Of a DNA stretch of 64,000 bases, positions 1 to 8,391 are shown one piece after another; the stretch's first letter is position 1; every line of letters begins with the position of its first letter. The position numbers were made by a program, and so were the translations under genes. Source of the stretch: Prevotella sp. (GTDB lineage Bacteria; Bacteroidota; Bacteroidia; Bacteroidales; Bacteroidaceae); NCBI GenBank assembly GCA_022511065.1, contig JAFLSG010000004.1, positions 1-64,000 on the forward strand, read 5' to 3'. The notes under the pieces are model-generated. The model ran no database searches. It was given only the letters and a program-made list of their open reading frames with translations, and was not told the origin of the DNA.

Positions 1-109
1 TGGCTCTTAAAAACAATGCGAACACGGCTATCATCGTGTAGTAGCCGAAGCGTTCACCCGTGTTGGCAAGTGCCAACGCATAAAGTCCTTTGGGTTGATT
101 CTCGAACAT
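1..109 (-). CDS. POT-family proton-dependent oligopeptide transporter, N-terminal fragment
   Basis: Only the first 36 codons are present; the gene runs off the left edge. The product begins MFENQPKGLYALALANTGER and continues into a hydrophobic first membrane segment with GYYTMIAVFALFL. The NTGERFGYY signature (family ExxERF/Y) is the first helix of POT/PTR di- and tripeptide:H+ symporters in the inner membrane. The ATG at 107-109 is the only start in frame. It lies just downstream of the PorT-like gene on the same strand with almost no gap, so the two may be co-transcribed. The family call rests on this one motif region. Confidence 0.75.
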   Translation of the reverse strand, partial: MFENQPKGLYALALANTGERFGYYTMIAVFALFLRA

Positions 110-111
110 AA

Positions 112-894
112 TTATTTAATTTTAGGGTTTTTGGTTCTGATAATGTCAAAGAGATAGGTCAGCTTGACTACGATGTTCGTATGGTTGGAACGCCCGAAGT
201 AGTCGCGCTTCGTATTGCCGTAGATGTCTCCAAGTCCGTAGTAATAACGACCCTCCAACAAGAAATGGCCGAGGTGGCGGTTGCTGAACTCAATGCCCAA
301 GCCGCCGGCGATGCCGTAGTCGAACTTATTCTCCACCGCCATCGTGTCCTGTGCCACCACGTGAGAGGCGCGCTTGCCGTAGTATTGATATTCGTCGGAA
401 TACGGATTGAACTCTGGGTTGCGGATATCAAAGTTCGACTCCGTCTTCTCATTCAAGAAAGTACCGAACTGAGGACCAATCTGGAAGAAGAACTGGAAAC
501 CGCTGCGCTCACGCCCCCACCCCAAACGGGCAAAGACGGGCACCTGCACGTAGGTCATCTGACGGGAATAGGCAAGCGACTGGCTCGGGTCGGTATGCAA
601 CGGCACAGGCTGGTCTTCCATCGTCAGGATATCCTCCTTCCATCCCACCTGTGCATAGTTCACCTCCGCCACGACGGCACAGATGCTATTAAAATACTTC
701 TCGCAGGTGTAGCGGGTGGTAAGTCCTCCCGTCACTCCGCCCAACATGGCTTGCGGAACCTTCGGCACGAATCCCACGTTGCTGAGTACATAGCCACCAT
801 TGACACCGATGGCGAAATCCGTGCGATATTCTCCCACCTGTGCTGAGGCAGATATGCCGACGAGCGTCAGAAGTATGATAAACAACCTGCGCAT
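112..894 (-). CDS. PorT-like outer-membrane beta-barrel protein
   Basis: 260 aa. A signal peptide covers residues 1-18 (hydrophobic, ending SASAQ), followed by alternating amphipathic strands typical of the small OMP beta-barrel/PorT family. Examples are GVNGGYVLS near residue 30, VQVPVFARLGW near 115 and LLEGRYYYGLGD near 218. Proteins of this family sit in the Bacteroidota outer membrane; PorT itself is needed for type IX secretion, but many paralogues have unknown roles. The start ATG at 892-894 lies 2 bases downstream of the stop of the LysM protein, so both are probably one transcript. Function beyond an outer-membrane barrel is not established by the sequence. Confidence 0.7.
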   Translation of the reverse strand: MRRLFIILLTLVGISASAQVGEYRTDFAIGVNGGYVLSNVGFVPKVPQAMLGGVTGGLTTRYTCEKYFNSICAVVAEVNYAQVGWKEDILTMEDQPVPLHTDPSQSLAYSRQMTYVQVPVFARLGWGRERSGFQFFFQIGPQFGTFLNEKTESNFDIRNPEFNPYSDEYQYYGKRASHVVAQDTMAVENKFDYGIAGGLGIEFSNRHLGHFLLEGRYYYGLGDIYGNTKRDYFGRSNHTNIVVKLTYLFDIIRTKNPKIK

Positions 895-896
895 AC

Positions 897-2306
897 TCAG
901 AACTTGATGGTTTCCACTTGATGCTCCGGCGTGTAATGTACGAAGAGCAGGGTTCGGTTGCGCAGTCCGCCGTTGCCGTAGCGCTCAAACTGAAGCGGGG
1001 TCTGCACTGGAGGATAGCCGAACATCCCCGCAGCCCCATTGAATGTCTTTCCGTACTTGTTCAGTCCGCGCAGAAAGAAATAGGCATGATCAAAACCCGT
1101 AAGGGCAAAGCGCGGGAGCGACTGCTGCATATCGGTCTGGAACTCCTTATTATACTTTTGCTGAAGGCTCTGCGTAACAGCCGACAGCGGATTGTAATAA
1201 AACACGGAGGGAATATAAGTATTGTACTTATAGAAATTCTCCAAGTGGGTACGCGTATACATCAGCCACTCGGTATAGCCGAACATCGTGATGTTCAGTT
1301 CGGGATAGTTCGCCTTCAGCCCATTGATCTTGGAGAATGCCACACCCAATTCCGGTGAGCGCCCCGAATTGAGGATGACGACATTGGGCTGCGTGCGACT
1401 GAACGCCTTTGAGAAATTCTCTTCCAGGGATTTCAGGTTCGTCACAGAATAATTAATGCCCCGCTGCTCCAACTGACGGCGTAAGCCTGCGGTGAACATA
1501 CCTTTCTGGCTCGTCGAGTCGTTGCAATCCACGAAAATAGGGTGATAATCCTTGAAAGTGCCGAGGAAACGGCTGATAGTAGATTCGTTGATGTCCGTCG
1601 GCGACTGCCATATCTGGAAGATATTCCTGTTTGTTGCCAACTGAGGGGCACTAATAGAGAAAGGTATCACCAATCGGATGTCGTTCTTGGTCACGAAGTC
1701 CGAAAGGGCATCCATCTGCTTTGAGTACAAAGGCCCGATAATCATATCGCACTCCGCCGCAGCCTTATCCGCAAGAGCGGTCTGTATGTTTCCATCCTCC
1801 GGCGTGTTCCACGCATGCACATCCACCGAGATACCAATCTTTTTCAGACTGTCGCACGCCATCAGGATGCCCCGGTAATACTCCACCATCCGCTTTCCGT
1901 CGCCGTTGATGTCGTGCAGCGGCAGCATCACGCCAAGGCGAATCGCCCGGTTACGCACATCGGTCTTTGCCGAAGCAGCCGAAGCTTTCTGCCCATCGTT
2001 CTGAGTACCAGCAACAGTCTGACTCGCATTTCCCGTCTGATTAGCAGCCGCCTGACTCTTGCCCGACGGCCAAGGAATCTGGATCACCTCCCCCTTTTTC
2101 AGTTCATAGCCCGGCTCCTTCATTTCCGGGTTGGCATTCAGCAGTTCATCCACGGAAAGCTCATACATCCGCGAGATACCAAAGATGGTTTCCTTCTTCT
2201 TCACCTTATGCTGTCCACGGATGGATCCCGTCACCTGCGCAGACGCTACGCCCGCCGAAAGAAAAGCCATCGCCAACAGCAGAAAATATCTCAAACACTT
2301 CGTCAT
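897..2306 (-). CDS. LysM domain plus periplasmic-binding-protein-like domain, exported
   Basis: 469 aa. The signal peptide ends near residue 24 (SAGVASAQ). A LysM motif covers residues about 31-79 (KETIFGISRMYELSVDELL, then GEVIQIPWP), predicting peptidoglycan attachment. A low-complexity N/A/Q-rich linker (about 81-115) leads to a type I periplasmic-binding fold from about residue 121 (IRLGVMLPLHD, later ECDMIIGPLYS), related to branched-chain amino-acid binding proteins. No ABC transporter genes are adjacent, so a transport role is unproven; a sensor or envelope-scaffold role is equally possible. It is the first gene of a unit with the PorT-like protein and has a TACTTTTG -7 element upstream. 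Confidence 0.75.
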   Translation of the reverse strand: MTKCLRYFLLLAMAFLSAGVASAQVTGSIRGQHKVKKKETIFGISRMYELSVDELLNANPEMKEPGYELKKGEVIQIPWPSGKSQAAANQTGNASQTVAGTQNDGQKASAASAKTDVRNRAIRLGVMLPLHDINGDGKRMVEYYRGILMACDSLKKIGISVDVHAWNTPEDGNIQTALADKAAAECDMIIGPLYSKQMDALSDFVTKNDIRLVIPFSISAPQLATNRNIFQIWQSPTDINESTISRFLGTFKDYHPIFVDCNDSTSQKGMFTAGLRRQLEQRGINYSVTNLKSLEENFSKAFSRTQPNVVILNSGRSPELGVAFSKINGLKANYPELNITMFGYTEWLMYTRTHLENFYKYNTYIPSVFYYNPLSAVTQSLQQKYNKEFQTDMQQSLPRFALTGFDHAYFFLRGLNKYGKTFNGAAGMFGYPPVQTPLQFERYGNGGLRNRTLLFVHYTPEHQVETIKF

Positions 2307-2334
2307 GGTTTCAATAAATTAGCAATTTCGCCCA

Positions 2335-2342
2335 CAAAAGTA
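2335..2342 (-). promoter_or_regulatory. Bacteroidota -7 element for the LysM gene
   Basis: The minus strand reads TACTTTTG, matching TAnnTTTG, 29 bases before the ATG. No clean -33 TTG is seen at the usual spacing. Confidence 0.5.
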
Positions 2343-2472
2343 CGCAAAATATCCGAAAAACCGAAAAATGGGAAGAGATAAATAACAAATTTGTTTTGCC
2401 AATTTGCTCTTATATCAAATATTCTTCCTGAACCATAACTGTTAAAACTTATTTATAATTCAACACTTTTTC

Positions 2473-2502
2473 TTGTTTATCTATGTTTTTTGTGTAATTT
2501 TG
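2473..2502 (+). promoter_or_regulatory. Bacteroidota promoter for the first ATPase
   Basis: TTG at 2473-2475 and TAATTTTG at 2495-2502 are separated by 19 bases, matching the -33/-7 consensus. The predicted transcript starts near 2509, which excludes upstream in-frame ATGs as starts of the ATPase. Confidence 0.7.
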
Positions 2503-2553
2503 CACAAAACAAGTATGAGAAATGTGACATATTCCACAAAATCGATATTATTC

Positions 2554-3870
2554 ATGTATATAGAAAGAACTATCATTGAGCAACTGAAGCACTGGAAAAG
2601 ACGCTTAGACCGTAAGCCGTTGCTGCTCTTTGGGGCAAGGCAGATTGGCAAGACCTGCGTATTGAAACATTTCGGAAACACCGAGTTTGAGCATACTGCT
2701 TATTTCAGTTTTGATGAAGACATGCACCTTGGTGACATTTTCCGAACCACCAAAGACCCGCATCGCATCATCCAACAACTGACATTCCTCACTGAGATTC
2801 CCATCAAGCCAACCACGACGCTGATTATTTTTGACGAGATACAGGAGTGTCCTGAAGCACTGGCCTCGTTGAAGTATTTCTGCGAGAAAGCCCCGGAATA
2901 TGCCGTGGCAGCCGCCGGCTCCCTACTGGGCCTCACGATAGGTCACAAAGACTTCTCGTTTCCCGTAGGCAAAGTGGATCATCTCGATATGTATCCGCTT
3001 TCGTTCTCCGAGTTCCTTCGAGCCAAGGACACCCGCCTCTACAGCTATTACAAGTCTATCGTTACAGTCGAACCCCTTCCCCAAATATTCTTCGACCGTC
3101 TCAGCGAGGCTTTCAATGCCTACCGTATCTGCGGTGGCATGCCTGAAGTTGCCTCGGCTATGCTCATGGGCAATACGCAAGAGGTGGATATGAAACTCGC
3201 AAACATTCTGAAGGACTATTCACTTGATTTCGTGAAGCACACCACACCCACGCTTTCTAACAAGATTGGTCATGTATGGCAGTCGCTCCCTTCGCAACTG
3301 GCAAAGGAGAACCGCAAGTTCATATACCAGTTGGTCAGGCCAGGGGCTCGCGCCCGCGAGTATGAGGATGCACTGATATGGTTGCACAATGCCGGACTTA
3401 CTTATCAGGTACATCTGTGCCGTGAGCCTCGTCTGCCCTTGAAGGCCTATGACGACCTTGGCATCTTCAAAGTCTATGCCATTGACATCGGGCTGCTGCG
3501 CCGTTTGGCAGATATGAATGGTAACCTCTATCTCACCCCGTCTGGGCAGTTCAAGGAGTTCAAGGGAGCCTTGGCAGAGAACTACGTGCTGCAGAGCTTT
3601 GTTATGCAGTTCAATAAGGAGCTGCGCTACTGGTCGTCTGGCAACACCGCCGAACTGGAGTTCCTGCTGCAGTGGGATAATGAGGTGCTGCCCGTTGAGG
3701 TAAAGTCTGGCACTGCCATCACAGGAAAGAGTCTTGCCCAATACACCAAGCTTTACAATCCTCGTCTGCGCATCCGCTTCTCGATGCTGAATCTCAAACG
3801 AGACGATTCCCTTATCAACATCCCGTTATTCCTCGCAGACAGAACTTCAGACCTAATCCGTATGGTTTAA
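2554..3870 (+). CDS. AAA_14/DUF4143-type ATP-binding protein
   Basis: 438 aa from the ATG at 2554. Walker A is GARQIGKT (residues 27-34) and Walker B LIIFDEIQ (about 90-97), followed by the sensor-like AAAGSLLG. The C-terminal half carries the DUF4143 pattern, ending in AELEFLL and VLPVEVKSG, which resembles the acidic/EVK core of PD-(D/E)XK nuclease folds. These proteins are widespread, often multicopy and variably placed in Bacteroidota; their role is unknown. The ORF can be extended upstream, but that start overlaps the promoter at 2473-2502. ATG 2515 is an alternative giving 13 more residues. It is unrelated in strand and content to the neighbouring capsule operon, so it is probably an accessory gene. 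Confidence 0.8.
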   Translation: MYIERTIIEQLKHWKRRLDRKPLLLFGARQIGKTCVLKHFGNTEFEHTAYFSFDEDMHLGDIFRTTKDPHRIIQQLTFLTEIPIKPTTTLIIFDEIQECPEALASLKYFCEKAPEYAVAAAGSLLGLTIGHKDFSFPVGKVDHLDMYPLSFSEFLRAKDTRLYSYYKSIVTVEPLPQIFFDRLSEAFNAYRICGGMPEVASAMLMGNTQEVDMKLANILKDYSLDFVKHTTPTLSNKIGHVWQSLPSQLAKENRKFIYQLVRPGARAREYEDALIWLHNAGLTYQVHLCREPRLPLKAYDDLGIFKVYAIDIGLLRRLADMNGNLYLTPSGQFKEFKGALAENYVLQSFVMQFNKELRYWSSGNTAELEFLLQWDNEVLPVEVKSGTAITGKSLAQYTKLYNPRLRIRFSMLNLKRDDSLINIPLFLADRTSDLIRMV

Positions 3871-3884
3871 TTGTCAAAAACAAA

Positions 3885-3910
3885 ATTGGCGACCCCGTAG
3901 AGTCGCCAAT
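3885..3910 (-). terminator. Intrinsic terminator of the capsule operon, now separated from it
   Basis: A perfect 9-bp stem (3885-3893 with 3902-3910) with an 8-base loop. Read on the minus strand it is followed by TTTTGTTTTTG, so it terminates leftward transcripts. It lies just past the duplicated epimerase 3' end at 3942-4016. The natural reading is that this was the original end of the polysaccharide operon before the second ATPase gene was inserted. Confidence 0.65.
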
Positions 3911-3941
3911 ACCTATCTAAATCAATGTGCCAACTAATCCC

Positions 3942-4016
3942 CCAGTCATTGCAAGCCCTTCTTGTCATTGTCATTAAGCCAATCCTCAAGAGCTTCCTTG
4001 AAAGTGTACTTGAATG
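3942..4016 (-). pseudogene. Duplicated 3' end of the NAD-dependent epimerase gene
   Basis: These 75 bases match 5387-5461, the last codons of the epimerase, with only four differences. Three are synonymous in the epimerase frame and one changes Phe to Leu. The in-frame stop is kept (3946-3948). Synonymous-biased divergence means both copies evolved under coding selection in different lineages before being brought together. The homology ends abruptly at 4017. Confidence 0.85.
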
Positions 4017-4051
4017 GGAATGATAAGATCATGAGCCCCACAAAACATCAA

Positions 4052-4099
4052 AACGTTATGTAGAGATAACGTTATTCTTTAAAAACGTTATCTATAAAT
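4052..4099. repeat. Three 16-bp-spaced direct repeats with core AACGTTAT
   Basis: AACGTTAT occurs at 4052-4059, 4068-4075 and 4084-4091, exactly 16 bases apart, followed by a degenerate AACACTTT at 4100. The second copy lies within the palindrome ATAACGTTAT. The array is upstream of the second ATPase promoter and inside the inserted segment. It could be a regulator-binding array; no protein can be assigned. Confidence 0.7.
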
Positions 4100-4143
4100 A
4101 ACACTTTTTACAAATAAAGTTTCTCTGTTTCCTACATTTTTCA

Positions 4144-4151
4144 TATCTTTG
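4144..4151 (+). promoter_or_regulatory. -7 element for the second ATPase
   Basis: TATCTTTG matches TAnnTTTG and lies 21 bases before the ATG at 4173. No clear -33 TTG is visible. Confidence 0.55.
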
Positions 4152-4172
4152 CACCCATAAAGACAAAATAAT

Positions 4173-5378
4173 ATGGAAATTGAAGATTTATATGTAAACT
4201 CCCAAAGACAGGTAAAGGCAGTCAATTGCCACTTCAAACGCTATCTCTATTCCCGAATAAATTGGGAAGTCAGAATGCTCTGCATACGCGGTGCGAAAGG
4301 CGTCGGCAAAACTACCCTAATGAAACAATACATCAAGGAGAATTTCCCCAGTGGCAGCCATCAAGCCCTTTACGTATCACTGGACGACCTATGGTTCAGC
4401 GACCATAAGTTAATCGACTTGGCTGAATATCACTACACACATGGCGGGACACACCTTTTCATTGATGAGGTGCATCGCTATCCTGGCCGTTCATGGTCGC
4501 AGGAACTGAAAAACATCTATGACCGCTATCCCGACTTTCGTGTTGTATTCTCCGGCTCTTCTATGCTTCAACTTGACACTTCGTCAAGCGACCTCTCGCG
4601 CCGTTGCATATTCTATGAAATGCAGGGGCTTTCCTTTCGGGAGTATCTCCAGTTGGAAGGTATCGCTTCCATTGCTCCATTGTCTTTGGAACAGTTACTC
4701 ACCGACCATTCCAGCCTTTCCGTTAGTATAACAGCAGAAACAAAAGTGCTTCCTGCTTTCAGCGCCTATTTGCGCCAAGGTTACTACCCGTTCTACAGAG
4801 AAACGGGCCGTTCTTATGCAAAAGCAGTCCAGCAAGTCATATCCAACATCATTGATTTCGACCTGCCAGCCGTTGAAAGAATGGAATACATCACAACCAT
4901 AAAAGTAAAACGCCTGTTTGTACTCATGTCGCAGATGGTGCCATTCACACTGAATCTAACCAGCATTGGCAGGGAGATAGAAGCCCCGCGCCAGACCGTG
5001 CTTCGTATGTTCAACCTCCTTCACCAGTCAGCACTGGTCTATATGATTTACAATGAAAAAAACAACCTGAGCCAACTTAGCAAACCAGAAAAGATCTATC
5101 TTGAAAATCCTAACCTTTTGTTCTCCCTTTCCAGCAACGCCGACATAGGAAATGTAAGGGAAACATTCTTTGCCAACCAGCTGAAGGAGTCACACGAAAT
5201 AGCCTATTCAGGCATGGGAGATTTCCTTATAGACAGGCAATACACATTCGAAGCAGGAGGCAGAAATAAGACATTCCAACAGATTAAGGACATGCCAAAC
5301 AGTTACCTTGCCGTGGACGACTTAGACATTGGCACAGGCAACCGCATACCGCTATGGATGTTCGGACTGCTGTATTAA
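4173..5378 (+). CDS. AAA_14-type ATP-binding protein (inserted cassette)
   Basis: 401 aa. Walker A is GAKGVGKT (residues 40-47) and Walker B HLFIDEVH (94-101), followed by FRVVFSGSSML, the sensor-1-like strand of the AAA_14 family. The central part resembles winged-helix and DUF4143-like segments. The C-terminal GDFLIDRQYTFEAGG may be a divergent nuclease-like core. Role unknown; the family is often near mobile or variable loci. The gene is antisense to the capsule operon and flanked by the 75-bp epimerase duplication, so it arrived as a cassette of about 1.37 kb (4017-5386). It is only distantly similar to the ATPase at 2554-3870. Confidence 0.8.
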   Translation: MEIEDLYVNSQRQVKAVNCHFKRYLYSRINWEVRMLCIRGAKGVGKTTLMKQYIKENFPSGSHQALYVSLDDLWFSDHKLIDLAEYHYTHGGTHLFIDEVHRYPGRSWSQELKNIYDRYPDFRVVFSGSSMLQLDTSSSDLSRRCIFYEMQGLSFREYLQLEGIASIAPLSLEQLLTDHSSLSVSITAETKVLPAFSAYLRQGYYPFYRETGRSYAKAVQQVISNIIDFDLPAVERMEYITTIKVKRLFVLMSQMVPFTLNLTSIGREIEAPRQTVLRMFNLLHQSALVYMIYNEKNNLSQLSKPEKIYLENPNLLFSLSSNADIGNVRETFFANQLKESHEIAYSGMGDFLIDRQYTFEAGGRNKTFQQIKDMPNSYLAVDDLDIGTGNRIPLWMFGLLY

Positions 5379-5386
5379 TTTACCTG

Positions 5387-5461
5387 CCAGTCATTGCAAA
5401 CCCTTCTTGTCATTATCATTAAACCAATCCTCAAGAGCTTCCTTGAAAGTGTATTTGAATG
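5387..5461. repeat. Right copy of the 75-bp imperfect direct repeat
   Basis: Matches 3942-4016 at 71 of 75 positions. This copy is the functional 3' end of the epimerase gene. The two copies bracket the second ATPase gene with its upstream repeats. Confidence 0.85.
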
Positions 5462-6437
5462 TATAACCACTATCTGCCATCCTCTTGCCACAGATATTCG
5501 TGGCAACCTGCAGTTTCCTCACACGGGCGGGACAGATGCCCATCGGGCTGCCAATACACTTGACAACGAACGCCGCAGGAATGATGATGGAGTTAGGGAT
5601 ATAAGGTATCGGTGACGACAAGCCTGTGACCTCCTTCATCGTTCTGACGATTTCCGATATGGTAAAGGCTGGTTCAAAAGTACAGTTGTAGATGGCATGC
5701 ATTGAGCCTCGCTCCTCCACATTCCACAGCATGAAACGCACAAGTTCCTTGACATACACACAGGCTTTTATCGTGTCACGTCGCCCCGGATATGCAAACG
5801 TATGGTTACGGATTCCATAATAAAGGCGCGTAAAGTTTCCGTTCTCTCCTTTACCGAATACAACGCCAGGTCGCACTATGGTCAATTTCCGTCCTTCCCC
5901 ACCACGCCGCTGCCAAGCCTCATGTATCTTCTCCGCCACCAATTTCGATATCCCGTAAGGGGTATTCGGCATAGGCAGCGTCGTTTCTTCCTTTAACTCC
6001 TCTGATGCGCCGTAGGGTGCAATGGACGAAGTGAACACGATATTCTTTATCCCCCATTTCTCCGCAAAGGCACACACGTTCTCCGCTCCACGGATGTTGG
6101 TCTCAAAATACGCACGGTCAGGATGTCCCGGCGTACGGTGAACAGCAGCAAGGTTGAAGATAACATCCTTCTCGGTCGGAATAAACGGCAGTTCCTCTAT
6201 CGGCTTTCGTACATCACAATACACGAAATGACTCTTTCGCTCTCCGCCATCACGCAACGGGGATTTCCAATTCTTGATGGTTGTATATGCCCTGCGCTCC
6301 TGCTCGACCATGCCCTCCAACTTTGCCGGATCAACAATATCAAGATTCCAGATGGCGGCTTCGGGATGGCACTCATGCAAAAGGTTGGCAAGATGTGTAC
6401 CAATAAAACCTGTGCCGCCTGTAATAATATAGTTCAT
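5391..6437 (-). CDS. NAD-dependent epimerase/dehydratase (extended SDR) of the polysaccharide locus
   Basis: 348 aa. The N-terminus MNYIITGGTGFIGTHLA carries the GGTGFIG dinucleotide-binding motif. The region TPYGISKLVAEK supplies the YxxxK catalytic pair of extended SDRs acting on nucleotide sugars. ATG 6437 is chosen because the fold begins there and it sits 4 bases after the previous gene's stop; a longer ORF overlaps the DUF4422 gene. It is the last gene of the capsule operon. The substrate is not predictable; 4-epimerases, reductases and dehydratases share these motifs. Its 3' end is duplicated at 3942-4016. Confidence 0.8.
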   Translation of the reverse strand: MNYIITGGTGFIGTHLANLLHECHPEAAIWNLDIVDPAKLEGMVEQERRAYTTIKNWKSPLRDGGERKSHFVYCDVRKPIEELPFIPTEKDVIFNLAAVHRTPGHPDRAYFETNIRGAENVCAFAEKWGIKNIVFTSSIAPYGASEELKEETTLPMPNTPYGISKLVAEKIHEAWQRRGGEGRKLTIVRPGVVFGKGENGNFTRLYYGIRNHTFAYPGRRDTIKACVYVKELVRFMLWNVEERGSMHAIYNCTFEPAFTISEIVRTMKEVTGLSSPIPYIPNSIIIPAAFVVKCIGSPMGICPARVRKLQVATNICGKRMADSGYTFKYTFKEALEDWFNDNDKKGLQ

Positions 6438-6441
6438 AATC

Positions 6442-7221
6442 TTAAAAACTCTTTTTGTAACGCTTATGAAAAATTGCAGCCATAGCAAATCCCCATACTT
6501 TTCTTACCATATTCTTTTTACCAAAATACAAGAAATCTATCTCCTTATATTTCAAATTATTCTTTTGTACCCATACATCCATCAATCTTTCACTTACCCG
6601 TCCCACCAGTCGCGCTTGGAACGGATCCATGTTTGGCAAGTCATAATAAGTTTCCAACTCTTGTAATATCGGAAACATCCATTCACAATACTTTCGGAAT
6701 AACGATTCCTTCATGATAAACATATTGAACAGATGTTCCGACCTTTCTTTCATATGCCTATCAAACACATCAACATACTCGGGGCATCTTTTGACAATTA
6801 TTTCCCTCGCTTTGTCAAATTGCTCTCCATAAAAAGTATGGTCATAGTGTGAATAGACCGTCTCAATATACAGTTTACGCTTCTTTGGCAAAATCAGGTC
6901 ATATTCTTTGCACAGAAGTTCAGCTTCTTCGTCCGACAAAATACTATCCCATACATTACTTTTCCTTTTTAGGCAGAAATGGCGACGATAGTGAACCAAA
7001 CCGACATAATCCGCTTTCAAGTTTTTCCATGCCCAATAAACGGCTGACAATTCGCTATAATAAGGGTTCTTTGCTGAGATATTATCTCCCTCATCGTCAG
7101 GTTGAAATCCTAACAATGTTATTTCAGGATGGAGCGCTTTTCCAACATGAACAGGTAAGTAGATTTCACCCTTCGGGATTTCGCATTTCTGATGGGCAGC
7201 AATTAATATTTTAATATCCAT
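6442..7221 (-). CDS. DUF4422-type glycosyltransferase
   Basis: 259 aa from the ATG at 7219-7221; an upstream TTG start adds three residues. The N-terminus MDIKILIAAHQKCEIP and the block LSAVYWAWKNLKADYVGLVH, followed by YRRHF, are typical of DUF4422 proteins. These are capsular or LPS glycosyltransferases with a GT-A-like fold acting at the cytoplasmic face of the inner membrane. It sits between the epimerase and the GT-B-like gene on the same strand. Donor and acceptor are unknown. Confidence 0.75.
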   Translation of the reverse strand: MDIKILIAAHQKCEIPKGEIYLPVHVGKALHPEITLLGFQPDDEGDNISAKNPYYSELSAVYWAWKNLKADYVGLVHYRRHFCLKRKSNVWDSILSDEEAELLCKEYDLILPKKRKLYIETVYSHYDHTFYGEQFDKAREIIVKRCPEYVDVFDRHMKERSEHLFNMFIMKESLFRKYCEWMFPILQELETYYDLPNMDPFQARLVGRVSERLMDVWVQKNNLKYKEIDFLYFGKKNMVRKVWGFAMAAIFHKRYKKSF

Positions 7222-7279
7222 AGACTTCAATGAACTTTATTGGTTACATTTTCATACGTATGCCATAAACCAATGCACC

Positions 7280-8368
7280 TTAACAACCATGCACAACCGA
7301 ATATATTTTTTCTAAATGTTTTTTGAATAGTTCACTATTTGCAATGCTTGCCGCACCAATTAAGTACTTCTTCTTGTAATTTTCATTAAATCCTTTATCT
7401 ATATGTCTAAAAAGATACCTGTCCTGTTCTAGATCCATTTCTGTAATGGGGACCTTTATCAAGTTTGATATCTGTAACAATCTTTTATAATCAATTTTTG
7501 CTTGACGATATACATAGTTAGACAGCAAGGCTACAGGTTTATCATACATAATAACATATGACAAAGAATTGCTCGTGTGCATACAAACTTTTTGACTGTC
7601 CTTAATCAGTTCACAAGTTTTATTATAGACAATTTTCCGCCCTCCAAATGGATTTTTGGAATAATCAGCCGACGGATGTGCTGCTATAATCACTCTGCAC
7701 CCAAATTCTTTTTCTATTCTTTCAAAATAATTATTAAGTGACTCGTAGAACACACCCGCCATGTCGTTGGCTTTAAATAACGGATTCCGCTGCAACACTT
7801 CAGGATGTAACGGGAAATAATTATCTACATAGACAATATAAGGAGAGCGTTCTTCTGATTCTAAATTTTGATGCCTAATGAATTCCTCATAATCAGGATG
7901 ATTTATTCTATATTCTGTCCCCAGAGCACTGCTTAATGTAAAGCAATTGAACATTCTTGTTATCTTAAAATAAGCAAGAATATCGCCTATTGAGGATTCT
8001 TTTATTTTTGCCCAATACTTATTGTTATAAGCTCTCTGAGTATTTGGAAAGAAATTGATTAGAATCCGATAATCAAAATATCGATGTATCAATTCATATA
8101 GCCTCAAATTTCCCCATGTTCTATGCAGATCTACCACAATTAACGTATCTTTTGGCAATCGATTAAGGTTCTCATCAAACTCTTTCATGTCTTTTATAAT
8201 ATACAAGTATTCTCGCCTAATGTCCTGGTTTGACTTGAACGAGGGATGGGATATTCGTGAACAGTCCCAAAACTCTATATCATAATACGCTTGTAGTTCA
8301 TCCAAACAATAGTACTTTATCCATCTTTCTGCCAGTTGTGAGGGATGTAGATATACGATCTTTTTCAT
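7280..8368 (-). CDS. Putative GT-B-type polysaccharide transferase (possible nonulosonate transferase)
   Basis: 362 aa from the ATG at 8368 (MKKIVYLHPSQ); a GTG at 8395 that overlaps the upstream stop is the alternative. I do not recognise a named family. The C-terminal half has YVDNYFPLHPEV, RVIIAAHPSADY and CMHTSNSLSYVIMYDKPVAL. These resemble the HP and SS motifs of CMP-sialic-acid-dependent GT-B transferases (GT52/polysialyltransferase types). Because the locus encodes a CMP-nonulosonate synthetase, this is the best candidate for the enzyme adding that sugar, but that is inference. Confidence 0.45.
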   Translation of the reverse strand: MKKIVYLHPSQLAERWIKYYCLDELQAYYDIEFWDCSRISHPSFKSNQDIRREYLYIIKDMKEFDENLNRLPKDTLIVVDLHRTWGNLRLYELIHRYFDYRILINFFPNTQRAYNNKYWAKIKESSIGDILAYFKITRMFNCFTLSSALGTEYRINHPDYEEFIRHQNLESEERSPYIVYVDNYFPLHPEVLQRNPLFKANDMAGVFYESLNNYFERIEKEFGCRVIIAAHPSADYSKNPFGGRKIVYNKTCELIKDSQKVCMHTSNSLSYVIMYDKPVALLSNYVYRQAKIDYKRLLQISNLIKVPITEMDLEQDRYLFRHIDKGFNENYKKKYLIGAASIANSELFKKHLEKIYSVVHGC

Positions 8369-8391
8369 TATTCTTATTATTGAACAAACGT

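Noticed and set aside
2473..2553. Earlier start of the first ATPase
   Set aside because: That start falls in the -33 box of the promoter at 2473-2502, so it cannot be on the transcript.
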